64,000 bases of DNA, taken from NCBI RefSeq assembly GCF_900187185.1, contig NZ_LT906465.1, positions 558,001 through 622,000 of the forward strand, in the 5' to 3' direction. Of the stretch, positions 17,796-27,952 are shown piece by piece (the first letter of the stretch is position 1; the number at the start of each line of letters is the position of its first letter). A program made the position numbers and the translations under genes. The notes beneath the pieces were generated by a model that saw nothing but the letters and a program-made list of their open reading frames with translations, made no database searches and was not told the origin of the DNA. The DNA comes from Chryseobacterium taklimakanense. Lineage in GTDB: Bacteria > Bacteroidota > Bacteroidia > Flavobacteriales > Weeksellaceae.

Positions 17796-18560
17796 ATGTC
17801 AAAAATCTTCCAGTACTTGCAGGAAAAAGTCGTATTCCTTCCGGTAAAACTTCCGGAGGATTTCGAGTACAGTTTTGACTGTGCTTTCGAAGAGTATTTT
17901 TTCGATACGCCAAATGAAGGTAAGATCAATGCCGTTCATTTCAAAATTCAAAAACCGAAAGGCGTCATCCTCTATTTTCACGGCAATTCGGACAATCTTG
18001 TGCGGTGGGGAAAAATTGCTTCTGACCTGACTGGATTTGGTTATGATGTTTTTGTACCGGATTACCGCCATTACGGCAAAAGCACCGGCCCACGAAATGA
18101 AGAATACCTTTTTTCGGACGCGCAGTTCTGTTACGATTTTTTAAAGAAACAGTACGGCGAAGAAAACATTATTGTTTACGGAAGAAGCCTCGGCGGAGCC
18201 TTCGCAGTAAAAATGGCTGCCGATAACGAACCTAAAAAACTTATCCTGGAAGCCACATTTTTCAACCTTCAGGACATTGTCAACCGCTGGCTGCCCAATT
18301 CGGCAACCGAAAAAATTTCGCCAAAAATGACCTATCACTTTCATTCCAATAAAAATATTCTCGAAGTGAACTGTCCGTTATATCATTTTCACGGTGACAA
18401 AGATTTTGTAGTGCCAATCAATTCCGGAAAAAAACTTTTTGAAACGCTTCACACCGAAAAACCTGAACTCGAAAAGAAATTCATCGAAATTAAAGGCGGC
18501 AGCCACGACGATTTATCGAAATTTGAGGAGTTCCAGACCGAACTGAACAGAATTTTGTAG
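17796..18560 (+). CDS. alpha/beta hydrolase, paralogue of the upstream gene
   Basis: 254 aa. Shares with its upstream neighbour the order of motifs: HGNSDNLVRWGK (oxyanion region), YGRSLGGAF (nucleophile Ser), HGDKDFVVP (acid) and GGSHDDLSKF (His). It lacks the N-terminal membrane helix, so it should be cytoplasmic. 23 bp gap implies an operon. Confidence 0.88.
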   Translation: MSKIFQYLQEKVVFLPVKLPEDFEYSFDCAFEEYFFDTPNEGKINAVHFKIQKPKGVILYFHGNSDNLVRWGKIASDLTGFGYDVFVPDYRHYGKSTGPRNEEYLFSDAQFCYDFLKKQYGEENIIVYGRSLGGAFAVKMAADNEPKKLILEATFFNLQDIVNRWLPNSATEKISPKMTYHFHSNKNILEVNCPLYHFHGDKDFVVPINSGKKLFETLHTEKPELEKKFIEIKGGSHDDLSKFEEFQTELNRIL

Positions 18561-18643
18561 ATATTTTCCCGCAGATTACACAGATTTTTAGTAACGCCAC
18601 CACCATTTCAGACAACATTAAACTTAATCTAACCATAAACTTC

Positions 18644-19201
18644 ATGCTCGATTTTTGCGCTATTGATTTTGAAACCGCCACCCACGAAAGAAATTCAGCG
18701 TGTGAAATGGGCATTTGCCTCGTGGAAAACGGAGAAATCGTCGAGACAAAGACCTGGCTCATCAAACCGCCGAGTTTCCCTTACTTTAACCGCCATAATG
18801 TTGCGGTGCACGGTATTACAGCGGAAGATGTTCTTTACGCTCCAACTTTTGATGAAATTTGGTACGAAGCTGAAGAAATGCTGTACGGAAATCTGATGAT
18901 TGCGCACAATGCGGGTTTCGATGCCGGAGTGTTGCGCGGCTGCCTGGATTATTACGGACTTTTCAAACCAAAAATAAAATACCTTTGCTCCATTCAGTTG
19001 GCCAAAAAATCGTGGAAAGGGTTACACAGTTACGGTTTAAAAAATCTCGCCAATCAGCATCAGATTGAGTTCAACCATCACAGAGCCGGTGATGACGCAG
19101 AAGTCTGTGCAAAATTATCTATGCTTGCCTTCGACCAACTGATGCTCACCAGAAATGAAGAAGTGGCTGATGTGATGAAAAATTCTTTAAAACTGCTTTA
19201 A
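18644..19201 (+). CDS. 3'-5' exonuclease (DnaQ/epsilon-like, DEDDh)
   Basis: 185 aa. Seen: Exo I AIDFETA, Exo II AHNAGFDAGVL and Exo III HHRAGDDAE, giving the four acidic residues plus His of a DEDDh exonuclease. Stand-alone, no polymerase or BRCT domain. Known: proofreading-like or RNase T-like trimming of single-stranded ends. Confidence 0.88.
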   Translation: MLDFCAIDFETATHERNSACEMGICLVENGEIVETKTWLIKPPSFPYFNRHNVAVHGITAEDVLYAPTFDEIWYEAEEMLYGNLMIAHNAGFDAGVLRGCLDYYGLFKPKIKYLCSIQLAKKSWKGLHSYGLKNLANQHQIEFNHHRAGDDAEVCAKLSMLAFDQLMLTRNEEVADVMKNSLKLL

Positions 19202-19222
19202 GCAGAAGTTATTTTGTGTCAA

Positions 19223-19609
19223 TCAGTTACTCAAAACCTGCGAATGAAGCGCGAATTTGGGAATTTCAACATCAAAAATTTCCTTTGAAATTAAATTTCT
19301 AAAAGTATAAGTGCCGGTCATATTACCAAATCCCGAACGAAGGATTACATTGGAAAAATAACTGAAATCGCCGTCAGGAATAATTTCAGGAGTCAGGCCG
19401 ATTACACCGTCCCCGGCAACTTCCGTAAACCCGTAACCGACATCGTAAATCAGCCATTTCCGGCGAAGAAGCTGTACCGGAATATTACCGAGATTTTCAA
19501 TATAGATGTTATACCGGAAAACAAAGCGGTTTTCAGAAGGATAACTGTTTTTATAATCGTAAACCGGCTGTACCGATACCCGAATATTAGAAGTGGTCCT
19601 GGACTCCAT
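19223..19609 (-). CDS. apaG: ApaG-like protein
   Basis: 128 aa from the ATG at 19609 (an upstream in-frame ATG at 19636 would add nine residues not usual for the family). Seen: the fibronectin-III-like ApaG fold pattern, with RYNIYIENLGNIPVQLLRRKWLI broken here by position: YRYNIYIEN near residue 30, QLLRRKW near 45, and GVIGLTPEI... and GTYTFRNL near the end. Named from E. coli apaG (linked to Co/Mg resistance); molecular role unclear. Confidence 0.88.
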   Translation of the reverse strand: MESRTTSNIRVSVQPVYDYKNSYPSENRFVFRYNIYIENLGNIPVQLLRRKWLIYDVGYGFTEVAGDGVIGLTPEIIPDGDFSYFSNVILRSGFGNMTGTYTFRNLISKEIFDVEIPKFALHSQVLSN

Positions 19610-19704
19610 AATCTGCGATTTGCAAAATACATACAAAAAGGTTGCCTAACTTTTTTCAGCATTAAAACTTTAACGTTGAAATACACTACACCCAGTTCAA
19701 AATA

Positions 19705-19736
19705 AAAAATCCTGCCGTTCTTCACAGCAGGATTTT
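19705..19736 (-). terminator. terminator of odhB
   Basis: ATCCTGC/GCAGGAT stem followed on the - strand by TTTTTTATTTT, 21 bp after the odhB stop. Confidence 0.8.
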
Positions 19737-19756
19737 CATCATGTTTCAGTTAATTC

Positions 19757-21013
19757 TTAAAGTTCAAGTGCTTTACGTTCATCGCCACCCATCAGGAATT
19801 CTACCGGATTGTCAATTGCTTCTTTGATCGCTACCAGGAAGCCAACAGATTCCCTGCCGTCGATGATTCTGTGGTCGTAAGATACGGCAAGATACATCAT
19901 TGGCCTGATTTCCACCTGTCCGTTCACTGCAACAGGTCGCTGGATGATGTTGTGCATACCCAGGATCGCGGACTGCGGTGGATTGATGATCGGTGTAGAA
20001 AGCATGGAGCCGAACACACCACCGTTGGTAATGGTAAACGTACCACCGGTCATTTCATCAACGCTGATGCTTCCGTCCCTTACTTTGTCCGCAAGCGCCT
20101 TGATGTTGGCTTCAACACCTCTGAAAGTCATATTTTCTGCATTTCTCAGAACCGGAACCATTAATCCTTTAGGCCCTGAAACTGCAATAGAAATATCGCA
20201 GAAATCGTAATTTACCTTGAAATCACCGTCGATAGACGCGTTCACATCCGGATACATCTGCAAGGCTCTGGTAACCGCTTTGGTAAAGAATGACATAAAT
20301 CCTAAACCTACGCCGTGTTTCGCTGCAAATTCATCCTTATACTGTTTTCTGATTCTGAAGATCTCAGACATATCAACCTCGTTGAAAGTTGTAAGCATGG
20401 CCGTCTCGTTCTTCACAGAAACCAATCTCGCGGCCAGCTTTCTTCTGAGCATTGAAAGTTTTGTAGTTGTCATTGCTCTGGAACCCGATGTAGAAGCTGC
20501 AGTTCCGAAAGAAGGGGCAGCTTTCACAGCATCTTCCTTGGTTATCCTTCCGTCTCTGCCAGTTCCCTGTACCTGTGAAGCCTCCATTCCCTTTTCATCC
20601 AGAACTTTTTTAGCAGCCGGTGACGGTGTTCCGGTCGCGTAAGTTGCTGCAGGTTTTGGTTCTTCTTTTTTAGGTTCTTCTTTTTTAGGTTCTTCTTTTG
20701 GAGCTTCCGCGGGTTTTTCTTCAGCTTTTGGAGCTTCAGCAGCCGGTGCAGCAGCTGCGCCTTCAGGTTTCGCAGCATCCATATCGATCAGGCAAACCAC
20801 CTGGCCTACCTGCACCACTTCGCCTTCTTCGGCTTTCAGGGTAATTACACCGCTCTGCTCAGCCGGAAGCTCAAGAGTCGCTTTATCAGAATCCACTTCT
20901 GCAATTGGCTGGTCTTTTTCTACGTAATCACCGTCTTTTACTAACCACGTTGCGATTTCAACTTCTGTGATCGATTCGCCCGGTGAAGGAACTTTCATTT
21001 CTAGAACTGACAT
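19757..21013 (-). CDS. odhB: dihydrolipoyllysine succinyltransferase, E2 of 2-oxoglutarate dehydrogenase
   Basis: 418 aa. Seen in order: one lipoyl domain ([12 protein letters not shown], modified Lys about residue 43), an Ala/Pro/Glu/Lys-rich flexible linker with [10 protein letters not shown] repeats, the peripheral-subunit-binding domain ([12 protein letters not shown]...[11 protein letters not shown]), and the catalytic acyltransferase core ending [15 protein letters not shown] (His/Asp active site). Transfers succinyl from lipoamide to CoA in the TCA cycle. 41 bp downstream of odhA. Confidence 0.95.
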   Translation of the reverse strand: MSVLEMKVPSPGESITEVEIATWLVKDGDYVEKDQPIAEVDSDKATLELPAEQSGVITLKAEEGEVVQVGQVVCLIDMDAAKPEGAAAAPAAEAPKAEEKPAEAPKEEPKKEEPKKEEPKPAATYATGTPSPAAKKVLDEKGMEASQVQGTGRDGRITKEDAVKAAPSFGTAASTSGSRAMTTTKLSMLRRKLAARLVSVKNETAMLTTFNEVDMSEIFRIRKQYKDEFAAKHGVGLGFMSFFTKAVTRALQMYPDVNASIDGDFKVNYDFCDISIAVSGPKGLMVPVLRNAENMTFRGVEANIKALADKVRDGSISVDEMTGGTFTITNGGVFGSMLSTPIINPPQSAILGMHNIIQRPVAVNGQVEIRPMMYLAVSYDHRIIDGRESVGFLVAIKEAIDNPVEFLMGGDERKALEL

Positions 21014-21054
21014 ATCTTAAGTTTTTTATTTCTTTAAATTTAAATTATCGTTAA

Positions 21055-23862
21055 TTATGCTGTTACAGGCCTACTGTTAGGGGCGTCGTTGGTACCGAAA
21101 ACACTGTTGATCACAGCCGTCTGGTTTCTTTCAAACATTTTGTGGCTGCCCGGCGCAGGTGCTCCGCTCGGAACCGGTGCAATAACCTGAATTCCGGTAT
21201 CCCGGAAGTTTCTCAGTATATAAGACCATGCGCCCATATTCTCAGGTTCTTCCTGTGCCCAGATCAATTCTTTTCTGTTAGCATATTTAGCAAAAATCTC
21301 AGCGATTTTATCTTCCTGAATCGGATAAAGCTGCTCTAATCTTACCAGCGCTACGTCATCCCTGCCCAGTTCTTCTTTCTTAGCAAGAAGTTCATAGTAC
21401 AGTTTCCCTGAGCATAGCACCAGTTTTTCAACTTTTGCAGCATCAGCGGCAGCGTCATCAATGATGGGCTGGAACTGCCCGTTTGCCAAATCTTCAAATG
21501 TTGAAATTACTCTTGGATGTCTTAACAGCGATTTGGGCGACATGATCACCAATGGTTTTCTAAAGCCGAATTTAAGCTGTCTTCTCAGTGCGTGGAACAG
21601 GTTGGCAGGCGTCGTGAAATTACCTACGATCATATTTTCGTTGGCGCAAAGCGTAAGGAATCTTTCAAGCCTTGCTGAAGAGTGTTCCGCGCCCTGACCT
21701 TCAGAACCGTGTGGTAAAAGCATCACCAGACCGTCCTGGATTTTCCATTTTTCCTCGGCAGCAACCAGATACTGGTCAACAATGATCTGTGCACCGTTTA
21801 CGAAATCACCAAACTGCGCTTCCCAAACCGTAAGCGTATTTGGCGAAGCCATCGCATAACCATAATCGAAACCAAGCACGCCATATTCAGAAAGGTGCGA
21901 GTTGTAAACATCAAACTGTGAGTCTGAGATGTGTCTCAAAGGGATGTATTCTTCTTCACTGTCCTCGGTTTTCACTACAGCGTGGCGGTGAGAGAAAGTT
22001 CCTCTTTCAACGTCTTCACCCGATATTCTCACGCCCTTTCCTTCGCTGAGCAAAGTTGCGTAAGCCAACCACTCACCAAGTGCCCAGTCCAGCGTGTTCG
22101 CATCAATCTGTTTCAGTCTTGTCTCGAACAGACGGGTAATCTTGTTGATGAATTTTTTATCTTTTGGCAAAGTTGACATCTGAACGGCCAACTCTTTCAG
22201 CTTACTGATGTCGAATGATGTATCAACAGGAGACTGAAGCGCTCCTCTTTTGCAAAGCGGGAACTCCTTCCAGTCGTCTTCCATGAAGATATCCATTGTA
22301 TTTTTCTGGATTTCTTTGGATGCGTCGAAGTTTTCATCAAGCAAAGCCTTGAATTCGGTTTCCATTTTCTTCAGAACCTCATCAGAAACTACATTCTCGC
22401 TGAAAAGCTGTTCTTTGTAAATCTCACGCGGATTTTTGTGTTTTGAAATCTGTTTATAAAGGTTTGGCTGCGTAAAACGCGGTTCATCACCTTCGTTGTG
22501 GCCGTATTTTCTGTAGCCCAGCAAATCGATATAAACATCTTTGCCAAACTTCGCACGGTACTCGGCAGCGAATCTGATGGCGTGTACCACCGCTTCCACA
22601 TCGTCCGCATTCACGTGCATTACCGGTGAATTGGTAACCTTGGCAATATCGGTACAGTAAATTGATGAACGGGCATCAAGATAATTGGTGGTAAATGAAA
22701 CCTGGTTGTTTACGACAATATGAACAGAACCGCCGGTTTTATAACCTTCAAGCGTCATCATCTGCGCCACTTCATAAACGATTCCCTGGCCGGCGATGGC
22801 ACCGTCACCGTGAATCACAATTGGAAGCACTTTACCGTAATCGCCTTTATATTTGTGGTCTACCTTTGCGCGGCAGATCCCCATTACCAAAGAAGCCACC
22901 GTTTCCAGATGCGACGGGTTTGGCGTTAAGTTGATGGCGACTTCTTCCCCGTTCGCCGTGGTTATTTTTTTGGATGAACCCAGGTGATATTTCACGTCGC
23001 CCGAGAACACATCCTCTTCAAACTCTTTACCTTCAAATTCTGAGAAAATCTGTTTGTAGGATTTTCCGAAAATATTGGTTAAAACATTCAGCCTTCCTCT
23101 GTGCGCCATCCCAAGAACCACTTCGTCCACACCAAGCTGCGAGGAACGGGTAATCAACTGGTCCAGTGCCGGGATCAAAGATTCGCCACCCTCCAGGGAG
23201 AAACGTTTCTGTCCGACAAATTTTGTGTGCAGGTAGTTTTCAAATGCTACAGCCTGGTTAAGTTTGTGCAGGATTTCTGTTTTCTCATCGGCAGAAAGTG
23301 TTGGGTGGTTTTCATTCACCTGAAGCCATTTGCGAATCCAGTCTTTCTCTTCCACGCTTTCCATATGCATATATTCCACACCGATGGAATCGCAGTAGAT
23401 CTTTTCAAGGTTGGTGATGATTTCCTGCAGCGTGGCCGCCTGCGGCATGCCTATTTCTGTCGCACTGTTGAACTTTTTGTTGAGATCTGCCTGTGAAAGC
23501 CCAAAATTTTCAATTGCCAGCGTAGGCTCGTAATGCCGTCTTTCACGTACCGGATTGGTTTTTGTGAAAAGGTGGCCCCTTTGTCTGTATGCGTTGATAA
23601 GGTCGAGAACCTTAAATTCTTTCTTGATATCTTCCGGGATTTCACCATTCTGCGAGAATGAATTCACTGCAGCTGCATTAAGTGCCTGCGAAGGTGCCGC
23701 ACTGTAATTGTCATCCTCTCCGTAGTTTTCAAGAGCAAAGTCGAAGCCTTGAAAAAAGGCCTTCCATGAAGGCTCTAGAGAATCGGGATATTTCAGATAT
23801 TGTTGGTATAAATCCTCAATAAATTGAGAATGGGCTGCGTTTAGGAATGAAAATCGGTCCAT
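21055..23862 (-). CDS. odhA: 2-oxoglutarate dehydrogenase E1 component
   Basis: 935 aa, full length. Seen: N-terminal E1 segment (SFLNAAHSQFIEDLYQQYL), active-site GMAHRGRLNVL, thiamine diphosphate-binding HGDGAIAGQGIVYE...NNQVSFTT, and the C-terminal transketolase-like domain (MLLPHGSEGQGAEHSSARLERFL). Decarboxylates 2-oxoglutarate and hands succinyl to OdhB. Operon odhA-odhB; E3 is not here. Confidence 0.95.
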   Translation of the reverse strand: MDRFSFLNAAHSQFIEDLYQQYLKYPDSLEPSWKAFFQGFDFALENYGEDDNYSAAPSQALNAAAVNSFSQNGEIPEDIKKEFKVLDLINAYRQRGHLFTKTNPVRERRHYEPTLAIENFGLSQADLNKKFNSATEIGMPQAATLQEIITNLEKIYCDSIGVEYMHMESVEEKDWIRKWLQVNENHPTLSADEKTEILHKLNQAVAFENYLHTKFVGQKRFSLEGGESLIPALDQLITRSSQLGVDEVVLGMAHRGRLNVLTNIFGKSYKQIFSEFEGKEFEEDVFSGDVKYHLGSSKKITTANGEEVAINLTPNPSHLETVASLVMGICRAKVDHKYKGDYGKVLPIVIHGDGAIAGQGIVYEVAQMMTLEGYKTGGSVHIVVNNQVSFTTNYLDARSSIYCTDIAKVTNSPVMHVNADDVEAVVHAIRFAAEYRAKFGKDVYIDLLGYRKYGHNEGDEPRFTQPNLYKQISKHKNPREIYKEQLFSENVVSDEVLKKMETEFKALLDENFDASKEIQKNTMDIFMEDDWKEFPLCKRGALQSPVDTSFDISKLKELAVQMSTLPKDKKFINKITRLFETRLKQIDANTLDWALGEWLAYATLLSEGKGVRISGEDVERGTFSHRHAVVKTEDSEEEYIPLRHISDSQFDVYNSHLSEYGVLGFDYGYAMASPNTLTVWEAQFGDFVNGAQIIVDQYLVAAEEKWKIQDGLVMLLPHGSEGQGAEHSSARLERFLTLCANENMIVGNFTTPANLFHALRRQLKFGFRKPLVIMSPKSLLRHPRVISTFEDLANGQFQPIIDDAAADAAKVEKLVLCSGKLYYELLAKKEELGRDDVALVRLEQLYPIQEDKIAEIFAKYANRKELIWAQEEPENMGAWSYILRNFRDTGIQVIAPVPSGAPAPGSHKMFERNQTAVINSVFGTNDAPNSRPVTA

Positions 23863-23898
23863 TATTTACAGTTTCTGTTCAGATAAAATGTTAAACCA

Positions 23899-23906
23899 CA
23901 AAATTA
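23899..23906 (-). promoter_or_regulatory. -7 element of the odhAB promoter
   Basis: TAATTTTG on the - strand (TAnnTTTG) 36 bp upstream of odhA's ATG. Confidence 0.4.
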
Positions 23907-23941
23907 TAAAATATAAATGAGGAAAAGTAATTATTTGACCT

Positions 23942-23968
23942 AAAAAATCTATGAAACCGATAGATTTT
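23942..23968 (-). terminator. probable terminator of the SRPBCC gene
   Basis: AAATCTAT/ATAGATTT stem followed by T residues on the - strand, about 100 bp past the SRPBCC stop; A/T-rich stem so only moderately strong. Confidence 0.5.
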
Positions 23969-24071
23969 GTGTAGCCGATCTCACTTTGTGAAACAAGGTC
24001 CGGAACTATGTGTTATTTAATGAAAAAGCCACAGGATTTCTCGCCCCATTTTTTTAAAAAATAAATACGGA

Positions 24072-25109
24072 CTACCTGTAGACGGGCAGCGAAAGTTTGA
24101 CATTCACATCGCCCCCTTGGTGAGGTGGCTCTATGAACATCTGCTGGAGTTCACCATAGCGCATCGAATCTTTTTTTGCCCTTTGCAAAAGCTCCTGAAT
24201 GGCGCGCAATCGGTTTTTATAGTTTCCCTGAAAATAGATGACATACTGTTTGGAGGGATTCACCGTGAGGAAACTGAAATTATTGTCTGAAACACCGATC
24301 CTCTTTGAAAGCGGAATGCCGTAGAAATAGGCAATTTCCTTATCCCTGTAGTTATTGGCATCCGTAAGCAGTACCGGAAACCCGAATTCATCTTCACGCT
24401 TATCCAAATCATTCGTCACGAAATTGAAAACCTTGTTATGGTTCAGGACGATATTTTTGATCAGCTGGTCGCCTTTGTTCGGGGTGCTTACATTCACGCC
24501 TAAAAGGAGGTTACCTTCCGCTTCTTCCACCATGAGGCTGTCGTACTTTATCGAGGTTAAAAGCTGGTCTTTATCTACTTTATTGCTGAGAATATTGGAA
24601 AGGCTGACCATACTTTTATCCAGATTCTCCACGAAATCGCTTTCACTCCAAAGGTTCACAGAGCGTTTCATCCAAGGCTGTTTCGGCGTATGCACAAACC
24701 AGGTCATTTTAGTCCTGGTTGGCGACACCATTTTAAATTTAACATTGATGAGATAGGGGTTGCTTTCCTTACCTTCGAAGAGCTGATATTTTAAAGTGCT
24801 GAAAGGGTTTTCGTAGCGGATGAACATATCGCCCCGCTTACCGGCTTTTTCATCATTGAATGACAAGGCTGCGCCCTGCCCTTCGTAGGGTGAAAAGTAA
24901 TCGATGGTCATGTTCCTGGAATCGCTGAAGTAGTGGTTCCAGCGGGTGAAATTCTGTAAATTGTTGAACTGCGGATAAACTTTTTCGATGGGATAACTGA
25001 TTTCCTTTTCCACAGTAAACGTTTTGCTTTCCTCTACAAAATACATAGAAGCCGCATAAATTCCCAACAACAGAAGCACTGCCAAAACTCCAAATTTAAA
25101 CCAACGCAT
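24072..25109 (-). CDS. membrane-anchored SRPBCC (polyketide cyclase-like) protein
   Basis: 345 aa. Seen: an N-terminal transmembrane helix (about residues 5-25), an SRPBCC/START-like domain (IEKVYPQFNNLQNFTRWNHYF through FVHTPKQPWMKR), and a C-terminal half reminiscent of the GyrI-like/AraC effector-binding fold. Known: these domains bind hydrophobic ligands; the fusion is common in Bacteroidetes, function unknown. Directly after glgC with a terminator between. Confidence 0.75.
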   Translation of the reverse strand: MRWFKFGVLAVLLLLGIYAASMYFVEESKTFTVEKEISYPIEKVYPQFNNLQNFTRWNHYFSDSRNMTIDYFSPYEGQGAALSFNDEKAGKRGDMFIRYENPFSTLKYQLFEGKESNPYLINVKFKMVSPTRTKMTWFVHTPKQPWMKRSVNLWSESDFVENLDKSMVSLSNILSNKVDKDQLLTSIKYDSLMVEEAEGNLLLGVNVSTPNKGDQLIKNIVLNHNKVFNFVTNDLDKREDEFGFPVLLTDANNYRDKEIAYFYGIPLSKRIGVSDNNFSFLTVNPSKQYVIYFQGNYKNRLRAIQELLQRAKKDSMRYGELQQMFIEPPHQGGDVNVKLSLPVYR

Positions 25110-25126
25110 GGCGCAAAAATAAAAAT

Positions 25127-25163
25127 AAAAAAAAGAGTGACCAATCGTTTGCGGCCACTCTTT
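25127..25163 (-). terminator. terminator of the glg operon
   Basis: AAAGAGTGGCC/GGTCACTCTTT stem then an unbroken T tract on the - strand, just past glgC. Confidence 0.85.
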
Positions 25164-25178
25164 CTATAGGTTTTAAAA

Positions 25179-26450
25179 TTAAGCGATGTGCGTTCCGTCG
25201 TAGATGGTAGCACCTTTCTTCACGACGACGATGCCGTCTTTAATGGAGTGGGTGTCATAATCGCCGTCCGGCAAATGGCGGCCGCCGATGATCCTTACAT
25301 TATTCCCGATTCTGGCATTTTTATCAATGATGGCGCGCTCGATATAGCAGTATTTACCAATGCCAATATTAGGCTTGCCGGAGTTTTCATTTTCCATGAT
25401 CTCTTCGGTTGGCTGATATAAATCGGCACCCATAACGTAAGAACTGACTACGGTACTTCCCTTGTCGATCCGGGTTCTGTTGCCGATGATGGAATTTTCA
25501 ATTTTGTCGGCCATCACGATGCAGCCGTCCCCAAAAACGGCACGCTGCACATAGCTGCCCATAATTTTAGACGGCGGGAGCATTCTTGCCCTGGTATAGA
25601 TTGGGCTGGTGCTGAAAAGGTTGAATTTCGGCAGATCCTGTGCCAGATCGAGGTTGGCCTGGTAAAAAGATTCAATCGTACCGATGTCAGTCCAGTAACC
25701 GTCGTACTGAAAGCTCATCGTCTTGTAACCGTTGTTCATTGCGTTTGGTATCAGGTCTTTCCCGAAATCATCTCCCGGATCCTCACCGAAAATTTTCTTC
25801 AGAACCTTTTTATTGAAAATATAGATTCCCATGGAGGCCAGATATTCCTTGCCTTCACTTCTGCTTTTTTCTGAGGTTTCAGAACGCCATTCGTGGAGGA
25901 TGTCCTCTGCCGGTTTTTCTATGAACGATTCAATGTTTCCCGCCTCACTGGCCTTTAAAATACCAAAACCCGTCGCATCTTTAGCATTAACCGGAATGGT
26001 AGCAATGGTAATATCCGCTTCATTTGCGCAATGGAAATCCACCATCTCCCGGAAATCCATCTGGTACAGCTGGTCTCCGGAGAGGATAAGAACAAGGTCG
26101 TATTCATACTTATCCATATGTTTCATGCTCTGGCGTACGGCATCTGCCGTTCCCTGGTACCACTGATCGTTTTCCACGTTCTGCTCTGCTGCGAGAATAT
26201 CGACAAACCCTCTGCTGAAAATATCAAAATTGTAAGAGTTTTTGATGTGTGAATTGAGTGAAGCGGAGTTGAACTGCGTCAGCACAAGTATTTTGTTGTA
26301 ACCCGAATTCAGACAGTTGGAAATTGGGATGTCTACCAATCTGTATTTGCCTGCAATGGGCACTGCCGGTTTGGAGCGGGAATAAGTGAGCGGAAAAAGC
26401 CTGGTGCCTCTGCCACCGCCTAAAACAATTGAAAGAACGTTGGGATTCAT
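25179..26450 (-). CDS. glgC: glucose-1-phosphate adenylyltransferase
   Basis: 423 aa. Makes ADP-glucose from glucose-1-phosphate and ATP, the committed step of glycogen synthesis. Seen: nucleotidyltransferase start GGGRGTRLFPLT followed by SRSKPAVPI, substrate motif (FIEKP), and a C-terminal left-handed beta-helix of hexapeptide repeats (IGKYCYIERAIIDKNARIGN). Normally allosterically controlled by glycolytic intermediates. Last gene of the glgB-glgA-glgC series, 40 bp after glgA. Confidence 0.95.
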   Translation of the reverse strand: MNPNVLSIVLGGGRGTRLFPLTYSRSKPAVPIAGKYRLVDIPISNCLNSGYNKILVLTQFNSASLNSHIKNSYNFDIFSRGFVDILAAEQNVENDQWYQGTADAVRQSMKHMDKYEYDLVLILSGDQLYQMDFREMVDFHCANEADITIATIPVNAKDATGFGILKASEAGNIESFIEKPAEDILHEWRSETSEKSRSEGKEYLASMGIYIFNKKVLKKIFGEDPGDDFGKDLIPNAMNNGYKTMSFQYDGYWTDIGTIESFYQANLDLAQDLPKFNLFSTSPIYTRARMLPPSKIMGSYVQRAVFGDGCIVMADKIENSIIGNRTRIDKGSTVVSSYVMGADLYQPTEEIMENENSGKPNIGIGKYCYIERAIIDKNARIGNNVRIIGGRHLPDGDYDTHSIKDGIVVVKKGATIYDGTHIA

Positions 26451-26490
26451 ATTTTTATTTAATGATTTTAATCGCGTATAATTTTACTGA

Positions 26491-27900
26491 TTATTTCCTG
26501 TATAAATTTACATAATTTTCAGCAGATTTTTCCCATGAAAAATTGAAATTCATATTGGCGGCAATGAGATTTGTCATCAGTTTTTTATCCGCGTAAATAT
26601 TCAGCGCCCGGTGTAAAGCATTCACCGCGTCGTCAGCACTTGGGTATGCAAAATTGAGTCCCGCACCACCTGTGGTAATGTCCTGCACCGTATCCTTGAG
26701 GCCGCCGGTATAGCGAACGACCGGTATGGTGCCGTAGCGCATGGCGTACATCTGGTTAAGCCCGCACGGCTCTACCCTGGAAGGCATCAGCAGGAAATCT
26801 GCCGAAGCATAAATCCTGTGCGACAGGGCTTCTTTATAACCCAGATCCAGAGCAAAATTGCTGAAGTGATCATCCAGGTCTTTCAAACGGTTTTCAGTAT
26901 CTTTATCACCGGAGCCAAGAACGATGATGTTTAATTTTCCGTGAGTTTGCCGGATGCTTTTCCACACGATTTCCGGCAGCAAATCAGCCCCCTTTTCACC
27001 GGCGAACCTACCGATGAATCCGATGAGCGGTAAATCGGGATTTAAGCCGTACTCTTCACAAATTTCGATTTTATTCCTGCGTTTGCCCTGTTCTGCGTCC
27101 TCTTTTCCATAATTGAAATCAAGCATATCATCGGTTTCCGGATTCCAGACTTCAGTGTCAATCCCGTTAATGATGCCGTAAGCTTTCGCGTGTTCCTGCT
27201 GCACAAGCGTTTCAAGGCCCCGCAGACTGTGATAGAGTTCTTCCATATAACCGCCTGACACCGCATTGAAAGCGTGGCAGCATTTCAGCATCGCAGCGAG
27301 CGGATTGATCATTCCGGCCCAGTCCAGCAGCCCAAGATTGGTTTCACCATTTATCCACGGGAAATAATTCAGCATCTCCCATTTCATCTGCCCCTGATAT
27401 TCACCGTTATGAATGGTACCGATGGTTTTTACCCCTTTCAGGAAACGGAATTCCGGACAGTGCTCCACCATAAACGGAACCAGGCCGGTATGGTAATCGT
27501 GGCAGTGCAAAACGTCCGGGCGGATCTTCATCGCGCTCAGCCAGTGCAAAACGCCGTGCTGAAAGGCCAGAAACTGCTGGCTCTCATCCCAGTACCCGTA
27601 CGGATTGTCGCGATCCAGAAGCCCGGGGATTTTAACCAGATAAAGTTCAAAACCGAGAGTATTTCCTCGCTCCTTCATTACCTGCACCTGAAACATATGG
27701 TGCGACTGATGGATAAAACCGTCGAAAACAGTCTCGAAATCGTGATCGTGCACGAACTGGCGGTTGTACCAGGGCATCACCACTTTAGCATCGATTCCTT
27801 CAATCTTATTCTGATACTTCGGCAAAGCGCCTACCACATCACCGAGCCCGCCGACTTTGGCGACCGGATAGCACTCCATGGAAAGGTGAAAAATTTTCAT
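26491..27900 (-). CDS. glgA: glycogen synthase
   Basis: 469 aa, GT5. Adds glucose from ADP-glucose to the growing alpha-1,4 chain. Seen: KVGGLGDVVGALP (ADP-glucose binding, usually KTGGLGDV), HNGEYQG near the middle, FIGRFAGEKGADLL, and the C-terminal retaining-GT Glu in SRVEPCGLNQMYAMRYG. Between glgB (52 bp) and glgC (40 bp). Confidence 0.95.
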   Translation of the reverse strand: MKIFHLSMECYPVAKVGGLGDVVGALPKYQNKIEGIDAKVVMPWYNRQFVHDHDFETVFDGFIHQSHHMFQVQVMKERGNTLGFELYLVKIPGLLDRDNPYGYWDESQQFLAFQHGVLHWLSAMKIRPDVLHCHDYHTGLVPFMVEHCPEFRFLKGVKTIGTIHNGEYQGQMKWEMLNYFPWINGETNLGLLDWAGMINPLAAMLKCCHAFNAVSGGYMEELYHSLRGLETLVQQEHAKAYGIINGIDTEVWNPETDDMLDFNYGKEDAEQGKRRNKIEICEEYGLNPDLPLIGFIGRFAGEKGADLLPEIVWKSIRQTHGKLNIIVLGSGDKDTENRLKDLDDHFSNFALDLGYKEALSHRIYASADFLLMPSRVEPCGLNQMYAMRYGTIPVVRYTGGLKDTVQDITTGGAGLNFAYPSADDAVNALHRALNIYADKKLMTNLIAANMNFNFSWEKSAENYVNLYRK

Positions 27901-27952
27901 AACATCTGGTGTTCAGGATTCAAAGTTCAGGTTCAGTTTGGTAGTGCGTGGT

